From: Dialister sp900541485
GTDB taxonomy: Bacteria; Bacillota; Negativicutes; Veillonellales; Dialisteraceae
Direction: 5' to 3'
Length of the DNA stretch: 64,000 bases
Assembly (NCBI GenBank): GCA_965119665.1
Contig: OZ221974.1
Coordinates: 1-64,000, forward strand
Part shown: positions 53,497 to 61,842 of the stretch, one piece after another
How positions within the stretch are numbered: position 1 is the first letter of the stretch
Layout: each line of letters starts with the position of its first letter
Position numbers and translations under genes: made by a program
The notes under the pieces: generated by a model
The model's database searches: none
What the model was told of the DNA's origin: nothing
Seen by the model: the letters and a program-made list of their open reading frames with translations, nothing else

Positions 53497-53541
53497 CTGT
53501 ATCCAGGGATTTCGACTCTCCGGCGGATCACTTAGATACAG
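53497..53541 (+). promoter_or_regulatory. Structured rpsO leader, candidate S15 autoregulatory site
   Basis: CTGTATC (53497-53503) pairs with GATACAG (53535-53541), enclosing AGGGA with TCTC and a TCCGGCGGA stretch that could form a multi-branched fold. S15 represses its own mRNA through such leaders in several bacteria. The fold here is drawn by eye only. Confidence 0.4.
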
Positions 53542-53566
53542 CAATTTATTTATAGGAGGCATTATT

Positions 53567-53836
53567 ATGTTAGATGCAGCAGCAAAAAAACAAATTATCG
53601 AGCAGTATGCAGTTCATGAAGGGGATACGGGATCTCCGGAAGTGCAGATTGCAATCCTTTCCAAAAGAATTGCACTTTTGACAGAACATCTGAAAAGTCA
53701 CAAAAAAGATCATCATTCCCGTCGCGGATTACTTAAATTGGTCGGACAGCGTAGAAATATGTTGGACTACCTTCGTCGCAGTGATATTGAAAGATACAGA
53801 GTGCTTGGTGAAAAGCTCGGACTTCGTCTGAAGTAA
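53567..53836 (+). CDS. rpsO: 30S ribosomal protein S15
   Basis: A longer frame opens at 53474, but ATG 53567 after aggaggc gives the standard 89-aa protein. Visible signatures: HEGDTGSPEVQIAILSKRIA, LTEHLKSHKKDHHSRRGLL, VGQRRNMLDYLRR and YRVLGEKLGLRLK. It binds 16S rRNA early in 30S assembly. It lies upstream of pnp, the widespread rpsO-pnp order, but here the two are separated by a strong terminator and a new promoter. Confidence 0.97.
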   Translation: MLDAAAKKQIIEQYAVHEGDTGSPEVQIAILSKRIALLTEHLKSHKKDHHSRRGLLKLVGQRRNMLDYLRRSDIERYRVLGEKLGLRLK

Positions 53837-53851
53837 GAAATACGAAACAGG

Positions 53852-53885
53852 AACAGCGGTAGCTATAATCTACTGCTGTTTTTTT
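53852..53885 (+). terminator. Intrinsic terminator of rpsO
   Basis: AACAGCGGTAG (53852-53862) pairs with CTACTGCTGTT (53870-53880), followed by a T run. Confidence 0.9.
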
Positions 53886-54017
53886 ATGCAATAAAGAAAC
53901 CCGGCGTGATAGAAGATAACAGAATTTATAAAAATCAGATGTTTTGCAGTAAATTTAAAAATAAAAATAAGAGCAGTCTGCTATTTTTTTGATAGCGTAT
54001 TAAAATCTGTAAGTGCA

Positions 54018-54026
54018 TGATATAAT
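54018..54026 (+). promoter_or_regulatory. Extended -10 promoter of pnp
   Basis: TGATATAAT (TATAAT 54021-54026), 50 bases before pnp. There is no matching -35; TTGATA at 53989 is too far away. Confidence 0.6.
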
Positions 54027-54075
54027 AAAACGGTACATAATTTAAAAAAGATTAAATAATAAGAGGAGGAAGGAC

Positions 54076-56163
54076 ATGTTTAAGACCTTTCAAATGGAAC
54101 TTGCAGGCCGTCCGTTGATTATCGAAACGGGAAAAATGGCTAAACAGGCAAGTGGTGCAGTTTTAGTAAGATATGGTGAAACCGTTGTCCTCGTGACATC
54201 AACGGGAAGTAAAGAAGCCAGAGAAGGGACAGATTTTTTCCCTCTGACAGTAGACTATGAAGAAAAAATGTATGCCGTAGGAAAAATGCCGGGCGGATTT
54301 TTACGCAGAGAAGGGCGTCCCGCAAACTCGGCTATTTTAAATGCCCGTTTGATTGATCGTCCTATTCGTCCTTTGTTTGACAAAAGATGCAGAAATGACG
54401 TGCATGTAGTGGCGACAGTACTTTCTGTCGACTATGATAATGCACCGGAACTTTGCGGTATGCTCGGTGCTTCCGCATCACTGGGGATTTCCGATATTCC
54501 CTGGGACGGACCTATAGCAGGTGTACGTGTAGGTCGTGTAAATAATGAATTTGTTATCAATCCGACACAAGCACAGCTCGAAGAGTCTTCCCTGAATATC
54601 ACCGTAGCGGGATCGGAAACGGCCATTTTAATGGTAGAAGGTGGCGCTGATGAAGCCCCCGAAGAAGATGTTCTTGAAGCTATCATGTTCGGACATGAGG
54701 CTATTAAAGAATTAGTAGCTTTCCAAAACAAAATTATTGCCGAAGTGGGAAAACAGAAACGGACACTGGTATTTCCTGAAATTCCCGAAGAAATTGAGAC
54801 ATCTATCCGGGCCTATGCGGAAGAACCGCTGAAAAAAGCGATTTTTAATCCCGATAAACTTACCCGTGAAGCCGTTATGGCGGAAGTGAAAAAAGAAGCG
54901 GAAGATCATTTCAAGGAAGTATATCCCGATCATACAGCTGCGGTAGCAGATTGCCTTGACCATCTGACAAAGGAAATCGTCCGTCACATGATTTCTGTAG
55001 ACAAAATCCGTCCCGATGGCCGTGCTTTAGACGAAATCCGTCCGATTACCTGCGAAGTGGGACTGCTCCCCCGTGTACACGGATCTGCATTGTTTACCCG
55101 CGGACAGACACAGGCGCTGACAGTGACGACCTTGGCGCCCATGTCGGAAACACAAATTATTGATGACCTTACCACCGTGACGGAAAAACGATATATTCAC
55201 CAGTATAATTTCCCGTCTTATTCTGTAGGAGAAACAAAAGGATCAAGAGGCCCGGGCCGTAGAGAAATCGGGCATGGTGCTTTGGCAGAACGTGCTTTGG
55301 TGCCGGTTATTCCGAGTGTGGAAGAATTTCCGTACGCAATCCGTGTAGTTTCTGAAATTCTTGAATCCAACGGTTCATCTTCACAAGCATCTGTATGCGG
55401 AAGCACGATGTCCCTGATGAATGCAGGCGTGCCGATTAAAGCACCGGTTGCAGGTATTGCCATGGGACTCGTCAATGAGGGAGAACATTTTACAATTCTT
55501 ACAGATATCCAGGGAATGGAAGATGCGCTGGGAGATATGGATTTCAAAGTGGCAGGAACGGCAAAAGGAATTACTGCCATTCAGATGGATATCAAAATTC
55601 ACGGTCTATCCAAAGATATCCTGATGGCTGCATTACAGCAGGCACACAAGGGCAGGATGTTTATTCTCGGAAAAATAGCAGAATGCATCGATAAACCGGC
55701 AGAACACTTGTCCCCGTATGCACCGAAAATTATCACACTTGTTATCCCTGTGGATAAAATTCGTGATGTCATCGGAAGCGGCGGAAAAACCATCAATAAA
55801 ATTATCAGTGAAACCGGCGTAAAGATGGATATAGAAGAAGACGGTCATGTATACATTGCCACACCTGACGAAGAAGCGGCACTGAAGGCAAAACGGTGGG
55901 TAGAAGCTTTGACCCGTGATGTAGAAGTAGGAGAAACCTACTTGGGAAAAGTCACACGCCTTATGAACTTCGGAGCATTTGTAGAAGTCCTCCCGGGAAA
56001 AGAAGGATTGGTTCATGTTTCGCAACTGGCACTCACCCGTGTGGAAAAACCGGAAGATGTGGTCAAAGAGGGCGATGAAATCATGGTCAAAGTAACAGAA
56101 ATAGATAATAAAGGCAGAATTAACTTATCCAGAAAAGCAGTACTGCTGGAGAAAAATAAATGA
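54076..56163 (+). CDS. pnp: Polyribonucleotide nucleotidyltransferase (PNPase)
   Basis: A 695-aa phosphorolytic 3'-5' exoribonuclease of RNA turnover. It has two RNase PH domains (first about 1-220 with DFFPLTVDYEEKMYAVGKMP; second about 310-540 with VHGSALFTRGQTQALTVTTL and the DMDFKVAGTAKGITAIQMDIK active-site strand), a KH domain (IRDVIGSGGKTINKI) and an S1 domain (VTRLMNFGAFVEVLPGKEG). Ribosome-binding site gaggagg. The stop overlaps the dut start by 4 bases, making a pnp-dut-nudix operon. Confidence 0.97.
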   Translation: MFKTFQMELAGRPLIIETGKMAKQASGAVLVRYGETVVLVTSTGSKEAREGTDFFPLTVDYEEKMYAVGKMPGGFLRREGRPANSAILNARLIDRPIRPLFDKRCRNDVHVVATVLSVDYDNAPELCGMLGASASLGISDIPWDGPIAGVRVGRVNNEFVINPTQAQLEESSLNITVAGSETAILMVEGGADEAPEEDVLEAIMFGHEAIKELVAFQNKIIAEVGKQKRTLVFPEIPEEIETSIRAYAEEPLKKAIFNPDKLTREAVMAEVKKEAEDHFKEVYPDHTAAVADCLDHLTKEIVRHMISVDKIRPDGRALDEIRPITCEVGLLPRVHGSALFTRGQTQALTVTTLAPMSETQIIDDLTTVTEKRYIHQYNFPSYSVGETKGSRGPGRREIGHGALAERALVPVIPSVEEFPYAIRVVSEILESNGSSSQASVCGSTMSLMNAGVPIKAPVAGIAMGLVNEGEHFTILTDIQGMEDALGDMDFKVAGTAKGITAIQMDIKIHGLSKDILMAALQQAHKGRMFILGKIAECIDKPAEHLSPYAPKIITLVIPVDKIRDVIGSGGKTINKIISETGVKMDIEEDGHVYIATPDEEAALKAKRWVEALTRDVEVGETYLGKVTRLMNFGAFVEVLPGKEGLVHVSQLALTRVEKPEDVVKEGDEIMVKVTEIDNKGRINLSRKAVLLEKNK

Positions 56164-56609
56164 ACCGTACAAGAGGATTTGAAGTAGTCAGTGCATGGAA
56201 AGATAAAGATATCCGTATACCCTGCAGAAAAACAGCACAAAGTGCAGGCTATGACATTGAAAGTGCGGTCGATACGGATTTGGCGCCCGGACAAATTCAT
56301 GTAGTGCCGACCGGTTTAAAAGCCTATATGAAAAATGATGAATACCTGTCACTCCATATCCGTTCCAGCTTGGGTATCAAGCATGGAATTATGCTGGCAA
56401 ACAGTACAGGTATTATAGATGCCGATTATTATAACAATGAAGATAATGAGGGGCATATTATGTGTGCCCTTTACAATGCGAAAGATGAAGTATTTCACAT
56501 CCGCCGCGGAGACCGCATTGCTCAGGGCATATTCGTCAAGTATTATGTAGCTGATGGAGATGAGGCGGCAGGAAAACGCACCGGCGGTATCGGCAGTACG
56601 GGGGTCTGA
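56160..56609 (+). CDS. dut: dUTP diphosphatase
   Basis: A 149-aa trimeric dUTPase converting dUTP to dUMP and pyrophosphate, which keeps uracil out of DNA and supplies dTMP synthesis. Motifs: AGYDIESA (1), RSSLGIKHG (2), NSTGIIDADYYN (3, catalytic Asp), RIAQGIF (4) and the C-terminal RTGGIGSTG (5). The YYNNEDNEGHI loop is of the Firmicutes type. It overlaps pnp by 4 bases, and the Nudix gene starts at the next base after its stop. Confidence 0.95.
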   Translation: MNRTRGFEVVSAWKDKDIRIPCRKTAQSAGYDIESAVDTDLAPGQIHVVPTGLKAYMKNDEYLSLHIRSSLGIKHGIMLANSTGIIDADYYNNEDNEGHIMCALYNAKDEVFHIRRGDRIAQGIFVKYYVADGDEAAGKRTGGIGSTGV

Positions 56610-57143
56610 ATGAATATAAAGCAGGAAAAAACCATAGATCACCGGACGATGTATGAAGGAAAACTGCTTCATGTATATTTTGATGAAGTAGAAATCAGCG
56701 GAAAAACCTACCGCAGAGAAGTGGTAAGTCATCCCGGTGCAGCAGCCGTGATTCCTGTTACGGAAAATAAAGAAATTCTATTCGTCAAACAGTACAGATA
56801 TCCGGTGAAACGGGAATTGCTCGAAATTCCCGCAGGCAAATTAGATGAAGCGGAAGATCCGGCGCATTGTGCCTTGCGTGAGCTGGAAGAAGAAACAGGA
56901 TATATAGGAAATATCAGGGAGCTCGGCTATATTTATACCACTCCCGGATTTTCCGATGAAAAAATCTATCTATACTTAGCAGACCATCTTGTGTATACGC
57001 AGCAGCGTTTAGACGAAGGAGAATATCTGGAGGTCCTGAAAATTCCTGTAGAGGAAGTGCTTGAGATGATTCGTAACGGTCGGATTTCTGATGCCAAAAC
57101 TATAGCGGCGATAGCTATGGCGGCAGATTACTTACGAGCATAA
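56610..57143 (+). CDS. NUDIX hydrolase, ADP-ribose pyrophosphatase-like
   Basis: A 177-aa protein with a full Nudix box in GKLDEAEDPAHCALRELEEE followed by TGY. The N-terminal strand block (YEGKLLHVYFDEVEISG) and the proline-rich YIYTTPGFSDEKIYLYLA match the ADP-ribose pyrophosphatase group (NudF-like), which cleaves ADP-ribose to AMP and ribose 5-phosphate. ATG 56610 directly follows the dut stop. Last gene of the pnp operon before a very strong hairpin. Confidence 0.9.
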   Translation: MNIKQEKTIDHRTMYEGKLLHVYFDEVEISGKTYRREVVSHPGAAAVIPVTENKEILFVKQYRYPVKRELLEIPAGKLDEAEDPAHCALRELEEETGYIGNIRELGYIYTTPGFSDEKIYLYLADHLVYTQQRLDEGEYLEVLKIPVEEVLEMIRNGRISDAKTIAAIAMAADYLRA

Positions 57144-57145
57144 AA

Positions 57146-57187
57146 AAACAGCTGTTGTGGTTGTTATTACCACAACAGCTGTTTTTA
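57146..57187. terminator. Strong terminator after the pnp operon
   Basis: AACAGCTGTTGTGGT (57148-57162) pairs perfectly with ACCACAACAGCTGTT (57169-57183), flanked by A and T runs; it can work in both directions. Confidence 0.93.
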
Positions 57188-57212
57188 TTTATAAGTTAAT
57201 TATTTAAAGATA

Positions 57213-57221
57213 TGCTATAAT
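57213..57221 (+). promoter_or_regulatory. Extended -10 promoter of mtaB, at leaderless distance
   Basis: TGCTATAAT with TATAAT at 57216-57221. The ATG of mtaB is at 57228, about where transcription should start, so the mRNA may have no leader. Confidence 0.6.
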
Positions 57222-57227
57222 GGGAAA

Positions 57228-58562
57228 ATGAAAAAATATATCTTAAATGCAAAAGAAAAAACGGTATCTTTCATAACGTTAGGTTGCAAAGTGAACCAAT
57301 ATGACAGTGATGCCATGCGTACATTATTTATAAAAAACGGATATAAGGTGGCAGAAAGTGATGCTCCTGCGGATGTGTATGTTGTAAATACTTGTTCGGT
57401 GACAAGTATAGGTGACAGGAAATCACGGCAAATGGTGCGGCGTATACGGAGAGAAAATCCGAGCGCTGTTATTGCGGTGGCAGGATGTTATGCCCAGCTT
57501 GCGCCTGAGGTCTTTGAAAAAATGGGAAATGTGGATGTTATTGTAGGCATGCAAAATCGTTCCCGTATCGTGGAGTATGTAGAAAAGGCTGCCAGGTCAA
57601 ATGCTGTTTTAAATGAAGTCAGAGATGTCATGGCGGTCAAGGATTTTGAAAATCTTACGGTAGATGCCGAAGGGGAGGTAAAAACCAGAGCCTTTATAAA
57701 GGTGCAGGAAGGTTGTGATAATTACTGTACTTTTTGTATTATTCCTTATGCCCGCGGCCGATTGAAATCACGAAAACAAAAAGATGCAATTGCGGAAATC
57801 AAACATCTTGTGGACAGAGGATACAGAGAGGTTGTTCTTACAGGAATACATCTTGGGAATTATGGTAAAGATTTGCATGACGGCACTTCTTTATCTTCCC
57901 TGGTCAATGAATTATTAAAGATTCCCGATTTATTACGAATACGCTTAGGGTCTATTGAGTCTGTTGAGTTATCGGAAGAGTTGATTCATCTGATGAATAG
58001 CGAACCGAGAGTATGCCGTCATTTACATCTGCCGATTCAATCGGGATCGGATGATGTACTTCGTGCCATGAACCGCCATTATCGTTTGGCTGAATATAAG
58101 AATTTGATAGCAGATCTCAGAGAGAGGATTCCTAATTTGGCCTTAACTACGGATTTGATTGTAGGATTTCCGGGAGAGACAGAAGAAAATTTTAAGGAAA
58201 CGCTGGCTACATTGGAAGAATTAAAATTTTCTGCTATTCATATATTTCCCTATTCACAGCGGACAGGTACGCCGGCAGCGACGTATCCCAATCAGGTTTT
58301 ACCGGAAATTAAGAAAGAAAGGGTTCACCGGGTACAGGAGCTGGAGAAAAAGTTATCAGAGGCATACAGACGCCGTTTTTTGGGAAAATCGGTTCGTGTT
58401 TTACCGGAAGAGGAAAAAAACGGTTGTTTTGAAGGGCTTTCTGATGAATATATACGTGTATATCTCAAAGGGGAAGGTATAGAACGTGGTAAAATATATT
58501 CAGTCAAGATTAATTCTTTAACAGAAGATGGTTTAAGCGGCGTTGTGGAAAGGGAGGATTAG
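57228..58562 (+). CDS. mtaB: tRNA (t6A37) methylthiotransferase MtaB
   Basis: A 444-aa radical-SAM enzyme that adds a methylthio group to t6A37 of certain tRNAs. The MTTase N-terminal domain starts SFITLGCKVNQYDSDAM with further cluster cysteines in VNTCSVTSIGDRKSR and VAGCYAQL. The radical-SAM cluster motif is CDNYCTFC in QEGCDNYCTFCIIPYARG. A C-terminal TRAM-like domain is present. There is no in-frame alternative start before the conserved region, and no proper ribosome-binding site. The HIT gene follows by one base. Confidence 0.93.
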   Translation: MKKYILNAKEKTVSFITLGCKVNQYDSDAMRTLFIKNGYKVAESDAPADVYVVNTCSVTSIGDRKSRQMVRRIRRENPSAVIAVAGCYAQLAPEVFEKMGNVDVIVGMQNRSRIVEYVEKAARSNAVLNEVRDVMAVKDFENLTVDAEGEVKTRAFIKVQEGCDNYCTFCIIPYARGRLKSRKQKDAIAEIKHLVDRGYREVVLTGIHLGNYGKDLHDGTSLSSLVNELLKIPDLLRIRLGSIESVELSEELIHLMNSEPRVCRHLHLPIQSGSDDVLRAMNRHYRLAEYKNLIADLRERIPNLALTTDLIVGFPGETEENFKETLATLEELKFSAIHIFPYSQRTGTPAATYPNQVLPEIKKERVHRVQELEKKLSEAYRRRFLGKSVRVLPEEEKNGCFEGLSDEYIRVYLKGEGIERGKIYSVKINSLTEDGLSGVVERED

Positions 58563-58563
58563 A

Positions 58564-58920
58564 ATGAAAGATTGTTTATTTTGCAAAATTATTTCCGGAG
58601 AAATACCCTGCACAAAGATATATGAGGATGAGCATTGGTTTGCTTTTAAAGATATAGAACCTTGCGCTCCTGTCCATATTCTGGTGATTCCTAAAGTTCA
58701 CGCAGATAATATATTGGGAATGACTCCTGCGATTAATGAAGAGTTTGCGGATTTTTTTCTCATAATAAAGAAAATAGCAGAAATGCAGGGGCTGAAAGAG
58801 GACGGATTCCGTTTAGTAGTAAATACAGGAAAGAAAGCGGGCCAGACGGTTTTTCATTTCCATGCACATATCGTGGGAGGAAAAGAAATGGGTTGGCCGC
58901 CATTTCCCGTTAGTGAATAA
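58564..58920 (+). CDS. HIT family nucleotide-binding hydrolase (HinT-like)
   Basis: ATG 58564 after agggagg gives the family start MKDCLFCKIISGEIPCTKIY (118 aa); an upstream in-frame ATG at 58543 lies inside mtaB. The catalytic His triad is in TVFHFHAHIVGGKEMGWPP, and CxxC in CLFCK binds zinc in some members. HinT enzymes hydrolyse purine nucleoside phosphoramidates and aminoacyl-AMP. It is probably transcribed with mtaB. Confidence 0.93.
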   Translation: MKDCLFCKIISGEIPCTKIYEDEHWFAFKDIEPCAPVHILVIPKVHADNILGMTPAINEEFADFFLIIKKIAEMQGLKEDGFRLVVNTGKKAGQTVFHFHAHIVGGKEMGWPPFPVSE

Positions 58921-58941
58921 TTATTTTCTTTGATAATTTCA

Positions 58942-58970
58942 TTGACAGAGCAGACTCAATAAATTATAAT
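58942..58970 (+). promoter_or_regulatory. Consensus promoter of rpsU
   Basis: TTGACA (58942-58947) and TATAAT (58965-58970) with a 17-base spacer, about 50 bases before rpsU. Confidence 0.88.
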
Positions 58971-59021
58971 TTAATAGTGTGCAATAGCACCCCATCAGTC
59001 TATTTGGAGGGAGGGATACAG

Positions 59022-59198
59022 ATGTCTGAAATTAAAGTTCAAAAGGGCGAGTCTTTAGATAGTGCTCTTCGCAGATTTAAACGTTCCTGCCAAAAAGCCG
59101 GGGTTCTTTCTGAAGTAAGAAAACGTGAACATTATGAAAAGCCCAGCGTTAGACGTAAACTGAAATCTGAAGCCGCAAGAAAACGTAAGTTTAAATAA
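59022..59198 (+). CDS. rpsU: 30S ribosomal protein S21
   Basis: ATG 59022 after ggagggaggg gives the standard 58-aa protein: EIKVQKGESLDSALRRFKRS, then AGVLSEVRKREHYEKPS and a basic tail RKRKFK. An earlier in-frame ATG at 58977 lacks a ribosome-binding site. S21 aids initiation on the small subunit. It is followed by a yqeY-type gene, the usual rpsU-yqeY pair. Confidence 0.96.
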   Translation: MSEIKVQKGESLDSALRRFKRSCQKAGVLSEVRKREHYEKPSVRRKLKSEAARKRKFK

Positions 59199-59218
59199 CA
59201 GGTTACAAGGTGATAGTT

Positions 59219-59674
59219 GTGTCAATTAAAGAGCAGCTGATGGCAGATATGAAAGTTGCCATGAAAGCAAGAGAAGAAGGAAAGCTTGCGCTTAACGTCA
59301 TTCGTATGGCAAGAGCACATATTAAGCAAGCAGAAATTGACGGCGGACACGTGGACTTCGATGATGATCAGGTTCTTGCCATTCTCCGGAAAGAGGTCAA
59401 GCAGCGTAAGGAAACGCTTGATGAAATCAGAAATTCCGGCAGAGATGACCTGGTTGCAGAGACCGAAGCGGAAATTACAGTACTTAAGAAATATCTTCCA
59501 CCGGACATGTCAGAAGAAACAATTCGCAAAGTTGTAACAGACGTGATTGCTGAATTAGAACCGGGACAGAAAACTATGGGTTCTGTCATGAAGGCTGTAA
59601 TGGCTAAGTTAAAGGGTCAGGCGGACGGTAAAGTAATTAACCGCATCGTGCGGGAAGTTTTATCCGGAAGCTGA
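59219..59674 (+). CDS. YqeY/GatB-tail family protein
   Basis: GTG starts are possible at 59210 and 59219; 59219 fits the ribosome-binding site aaggtg and the family start MSIKEQLMADMKVAMKA (151 aa). The protein is all-helical, with EVKQRKETLDEIRNSGRDDL, AEITVLKKYLPPDMSEE and GSVMKAVMAKLKGQADGKV. It resembles the tRNA-binding tail of GatB, but its role as a stand-alone protein is not settled. It has no terminator of its own; the glnA promoter begins 6 bases after its stop. Confidence 0.9.
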   Translation: MSIKEQLMADMKVAMKAREEGKLALNVIRMARAHIKQAEIDGGHVDFDDDQVLAILRKEVKQRKETLDEIRNSGRDDLVAETEAEITVLKKYLPPDMSEETIRKVVTDVIAELEPGQKTMGSVMKAVMAKLKGQADGKVINRIVREVLSGS

Positions 59675-59679
59675 TTCAC

Positions 59680-59709
59680 TTGACAAAAGTAAGGTACGTG
59701 GTGTATTCT
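59680..59709 (+). promoter_or_regulatory. Promoter upstream of the glnA leader
   Basis: TTGACA (59680-59685) and TATTCT (59704-59709), 18-base spacer, with TG just before the -10. Predicted start about 59716, roughly 95 bases before glnA. Confidence 0.72.
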
Positions 59710-59732
59710 TATCTACAAGTTAATACTACGTC

Positions 59733-59772
59733 AAAGATGACTCATTCCGTAAGGGGTGGGTCATCTTTTTTT
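59733..59772 (+). terminator. Leader terminator (possible attenuator) before glnA
   Basis: AAAGATGACTCA (59733-59744) pairs with TGGGTCATCTTT (59757-59768), then a T run. It lies between the promoter and the glnA start. A competing small hairpin (GTCA-aaga-TGAC, about 59730-59741) and CTTTG/CAAAG near the ribosome-binding site could offer alternative folds. It may also simply end the rpsU-yqeY transcript. Confidence 0.8.
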
Positions 59773-59809
59773 GAAAGAAAAGACTTTGGTGTCTCAAAGG
59801 AGGATTTAA

Positions 59810-61705
59810 ATGAACAAAGAGTTGCTGTATTGTATTCCGGCCGGACAATACGGAAAAGAGGGTGTTCTTTCTTTATTGGCACAACATCCTGAAATCAGGT
59901 TTGTATCATTAATCGGAGTCGATTTGGCGGGGAATGACACAGACGAAAAAATTCCTATTGATATCTTTATAAAGGATTATGATGACTTTTTTGCAGGCAA
60001 AGCGGTACAAACTGACGGATCTTCAGTTGTATTTATGAATATTGCAACATTAAATGATGCCCGTGTAGACTTTGTGGCCGACAATACAGTCAATTGGTAT
60101 GTAGATTATAATGATGAAAATATCAATCCGGTGACAGGGCTTCCAGTAGGGACACTTCGTATACCGAGTTTTTTGATTCATAAAGGGGTATTTATAGATT
60201 CACGGTCGATTCTGAAACAGTCCTGCGAATATGTGGCGGAAGAGCTCAAGAAGTTGCTTATCGGAAAACAGATTCGAGGAATGGAAAACTTTCCGTTTGA
60301 AGATATCCAGGATATCGTATTCACCACAGGGACAGAGTTGGAATTTTGGGTAAAAACACCGAGCGAGAAAGAAACGGTACAGCATCTTTCCATATCCCAA
60401 AGGCTGAAAGAACAGTATTGGCAAAGAATGAGAGGAAATGTGCGTACTGCTATGGAACAGGCCATTGAGGAATTGGATATCCGCGGTATGCATGTCGAGA
60501 TGGGACATAAAGAAGTCGGGGGAATCAAACCTAAAATTGATGATGTCGGACATGTCTTCGATGTATGTGAGCAGCTTGAATTAGACTGGTTGTTCTCTTC
60601 AAATCCCTTACAAGCAGCTGATAATGAACTGGAGGCACGCATTATTATCCGGGAAGTATTCCGGAGAAACGGACTGGATGTATCTTTTAAAGCTAAACCT
60701 ATTTTAGGGGTAGCAGGAAGCGGCGAGCATACACATGTGGGACTGGCAGCCCGATTGAAAAACGGTAAGATAATTAATTTGCTCGCACCGGAGGATATGA
60801 AATCGGATTATCTTTCGACAATCGGATATGGTTTTATCATGGGTGTTCTGCATAATTATGAAGCAATTAACCCGTTTATATCGTCAACTACAGATGCCTT
60901 TAACCGATTGAAACCCGGCTTTGAAGCACCTGTGTGTATTGTAACTTCTTTAGGGCATAAGCCTGAATTGCCATCCCGTAACCGTAGTATTTTAGTGGGA
61001 TTGATTCGTGATTTGGAAAATCCGAAAGCCACCAGATTCGAGCTTCGATCTCCAAATCCGTTTACCAACATATATTTAGCAGTTTCCTGCCTTTATTTGA
61101 CAGCACTGGACGGAATTAAATATGCAGTTAATTCCGGGCGAGGCCCAAAGGAATTGCTGGGTGAACTTTCTAAACGGGCCGGTGAAAATGCCGGTTATCT
61201 GGAAAAAAACAGGGAATATCGTTGTGAGAAAAACGTATTTGAAGATTATACACAAGAAGAAAGAGATGCTGTTTTTGGAAAACCGCCGGCCACAGTGTGG
61301 GAAAACATAAAAATAATGAAATCCTATCCTGAAAAAATCGAGGTTTTGACAAGAGGTACCGCATTATCAAATGCAATCGTTGATTCATTCCTGACAAGTA
61401 TCATTTACCGTTGGGAAAACGAATTGATTGACCGTCTTATTCCGGAAGCGGAGCGATCTGTAAAAAGTTACAAAAAGCTTGAGCATGAGGATGCAATAGA
61501 TGAAGAGAGATGGGCTTCTATTCAGGAGAAGCGTTTAAATCTTGCTAAGGATACAAAAGAAATCAGTTGTATTTGTACCAGGTTGAAAGAGGCATTGGAA
61601 GCAAATGACTATGATTTGGCCTCGGATTTACAGCTGACTATGGCAAGAGAAGTAGAAAAGCTGGCCGAAGAATATCGAGTTTATGCATTAAATATTATCG
61701 GCTGA
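59810..61705 (+). CDS. Glutamine synthetase, long Firmicutes-type form
   Basis: The 631-aa enzyme uses a good ribosome-binding site (aaaggagg). The beta-grasp N-terminal domain includes FVSLIGVDLAGNDTDEKIPI. The catalytic part has the metal-binding Glu in TTGTELEFWVKTP, GMHVEMGHKEVGGIK, the ATP-site motif KPILGVAGSGEHTHVGLAA, and the arginine-rich RNRSILVGLIRDLENPKATR. A C-terminal helical extension of about 150 residues (WASIQEKRLNLAKDTKE onward) is not found in classical GSI. It converts glutamate and ammonia to glutamine. No nearby glnR gene is seen. Confidence 0.9.
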   Translation: MNKELLYCIPAGQYGKEGVLSLLAQHPEIRFVSLIGVDLAGNDTDEKIPIDIFIKDYDDFFAGKAVQTDGSSVVFMNIATLNDARVDFVADNTVNWYVDYNDENINPVTGLPVGTLRIPSFLIHKGVFIDSRSILKQSCEYVAEELKKLLIGKQIRGMENFPFEDIQDIVFTTGTELEFWVKTPSEKETVQHLSISQRLKEQYWQRMRGNVRTAMEQAIEELDIRGMHVEMGHKEVGGIKPKIDDVGHVFDVCEQLELDWLFSSNPLQAADNELEARIIIREVFRRNGLDVSFKAKPILGVAGSGEHTHVGLAARLKNGKIINLLAPEDMKSDYLSTIGYGFIMGVLHNYEAINPFISSTTDAFNRLKPGFEAPVCIVTSLGHKPELPSRNRSILVGLIRDLENPKATRFELRSPNPFTNIYLAVSCLYLTALDGIKYAVNSGRGPKELLGELSKRAGENAGYLEKNREYRCEKNVFEDYTQEERDAVFGKPPATVWENIKIMKSYPEKIEVLTRGTALSNAIVDSFLTSIIYRWENELIDRLIPEAERSVKSYKKLEHEDAIDEERWASIQEKRLNLAKDTKEISCICTRLKEALEANDYDLASDLQLTMAREVEKLAEEYRVYALNIIG

Positions 61706-61708
61706 AAT

Positions 61709-61748
61709 AAAAGCAGATTGTCAGAAAAGGGCAATCTGCTTTTATTTT
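61709..61748 (+). terminator. Intrinsic terminator of glnA
   Basis: AAAAGCAGATTG pairs with CAATCTGCTTTT, followed by a T-rich run. Confidence 0.9.
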
Positions 61749-61798
61749 TAAAGCCGGATAAAGGATAGCTAAATACTGTCATTTTGCTTGAAAAAATC

Positions 61799-61827
61799 TT
61801 GACAAACAGGGAGGTGATGTATATACT
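61799..61827 (+). promoter_or_regulatory. Promoter of the tRNA cluster
   Basis: TTGACA (61799-61804) and TATACT (61822-61827) with a 17-base spacer, 15 bases before tRNA-Asp. Confidence 0.85.
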
Positions 61828-61842
61828 TATAAGGTAACTTGC

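Noticed and set aside
53960..53990. Second terminator before pnp (AGCA-gtc-TGCT plus T run)
   Set aside because: The stem is only four base pairs and lies after the strong rpsO terminator; not convincing.
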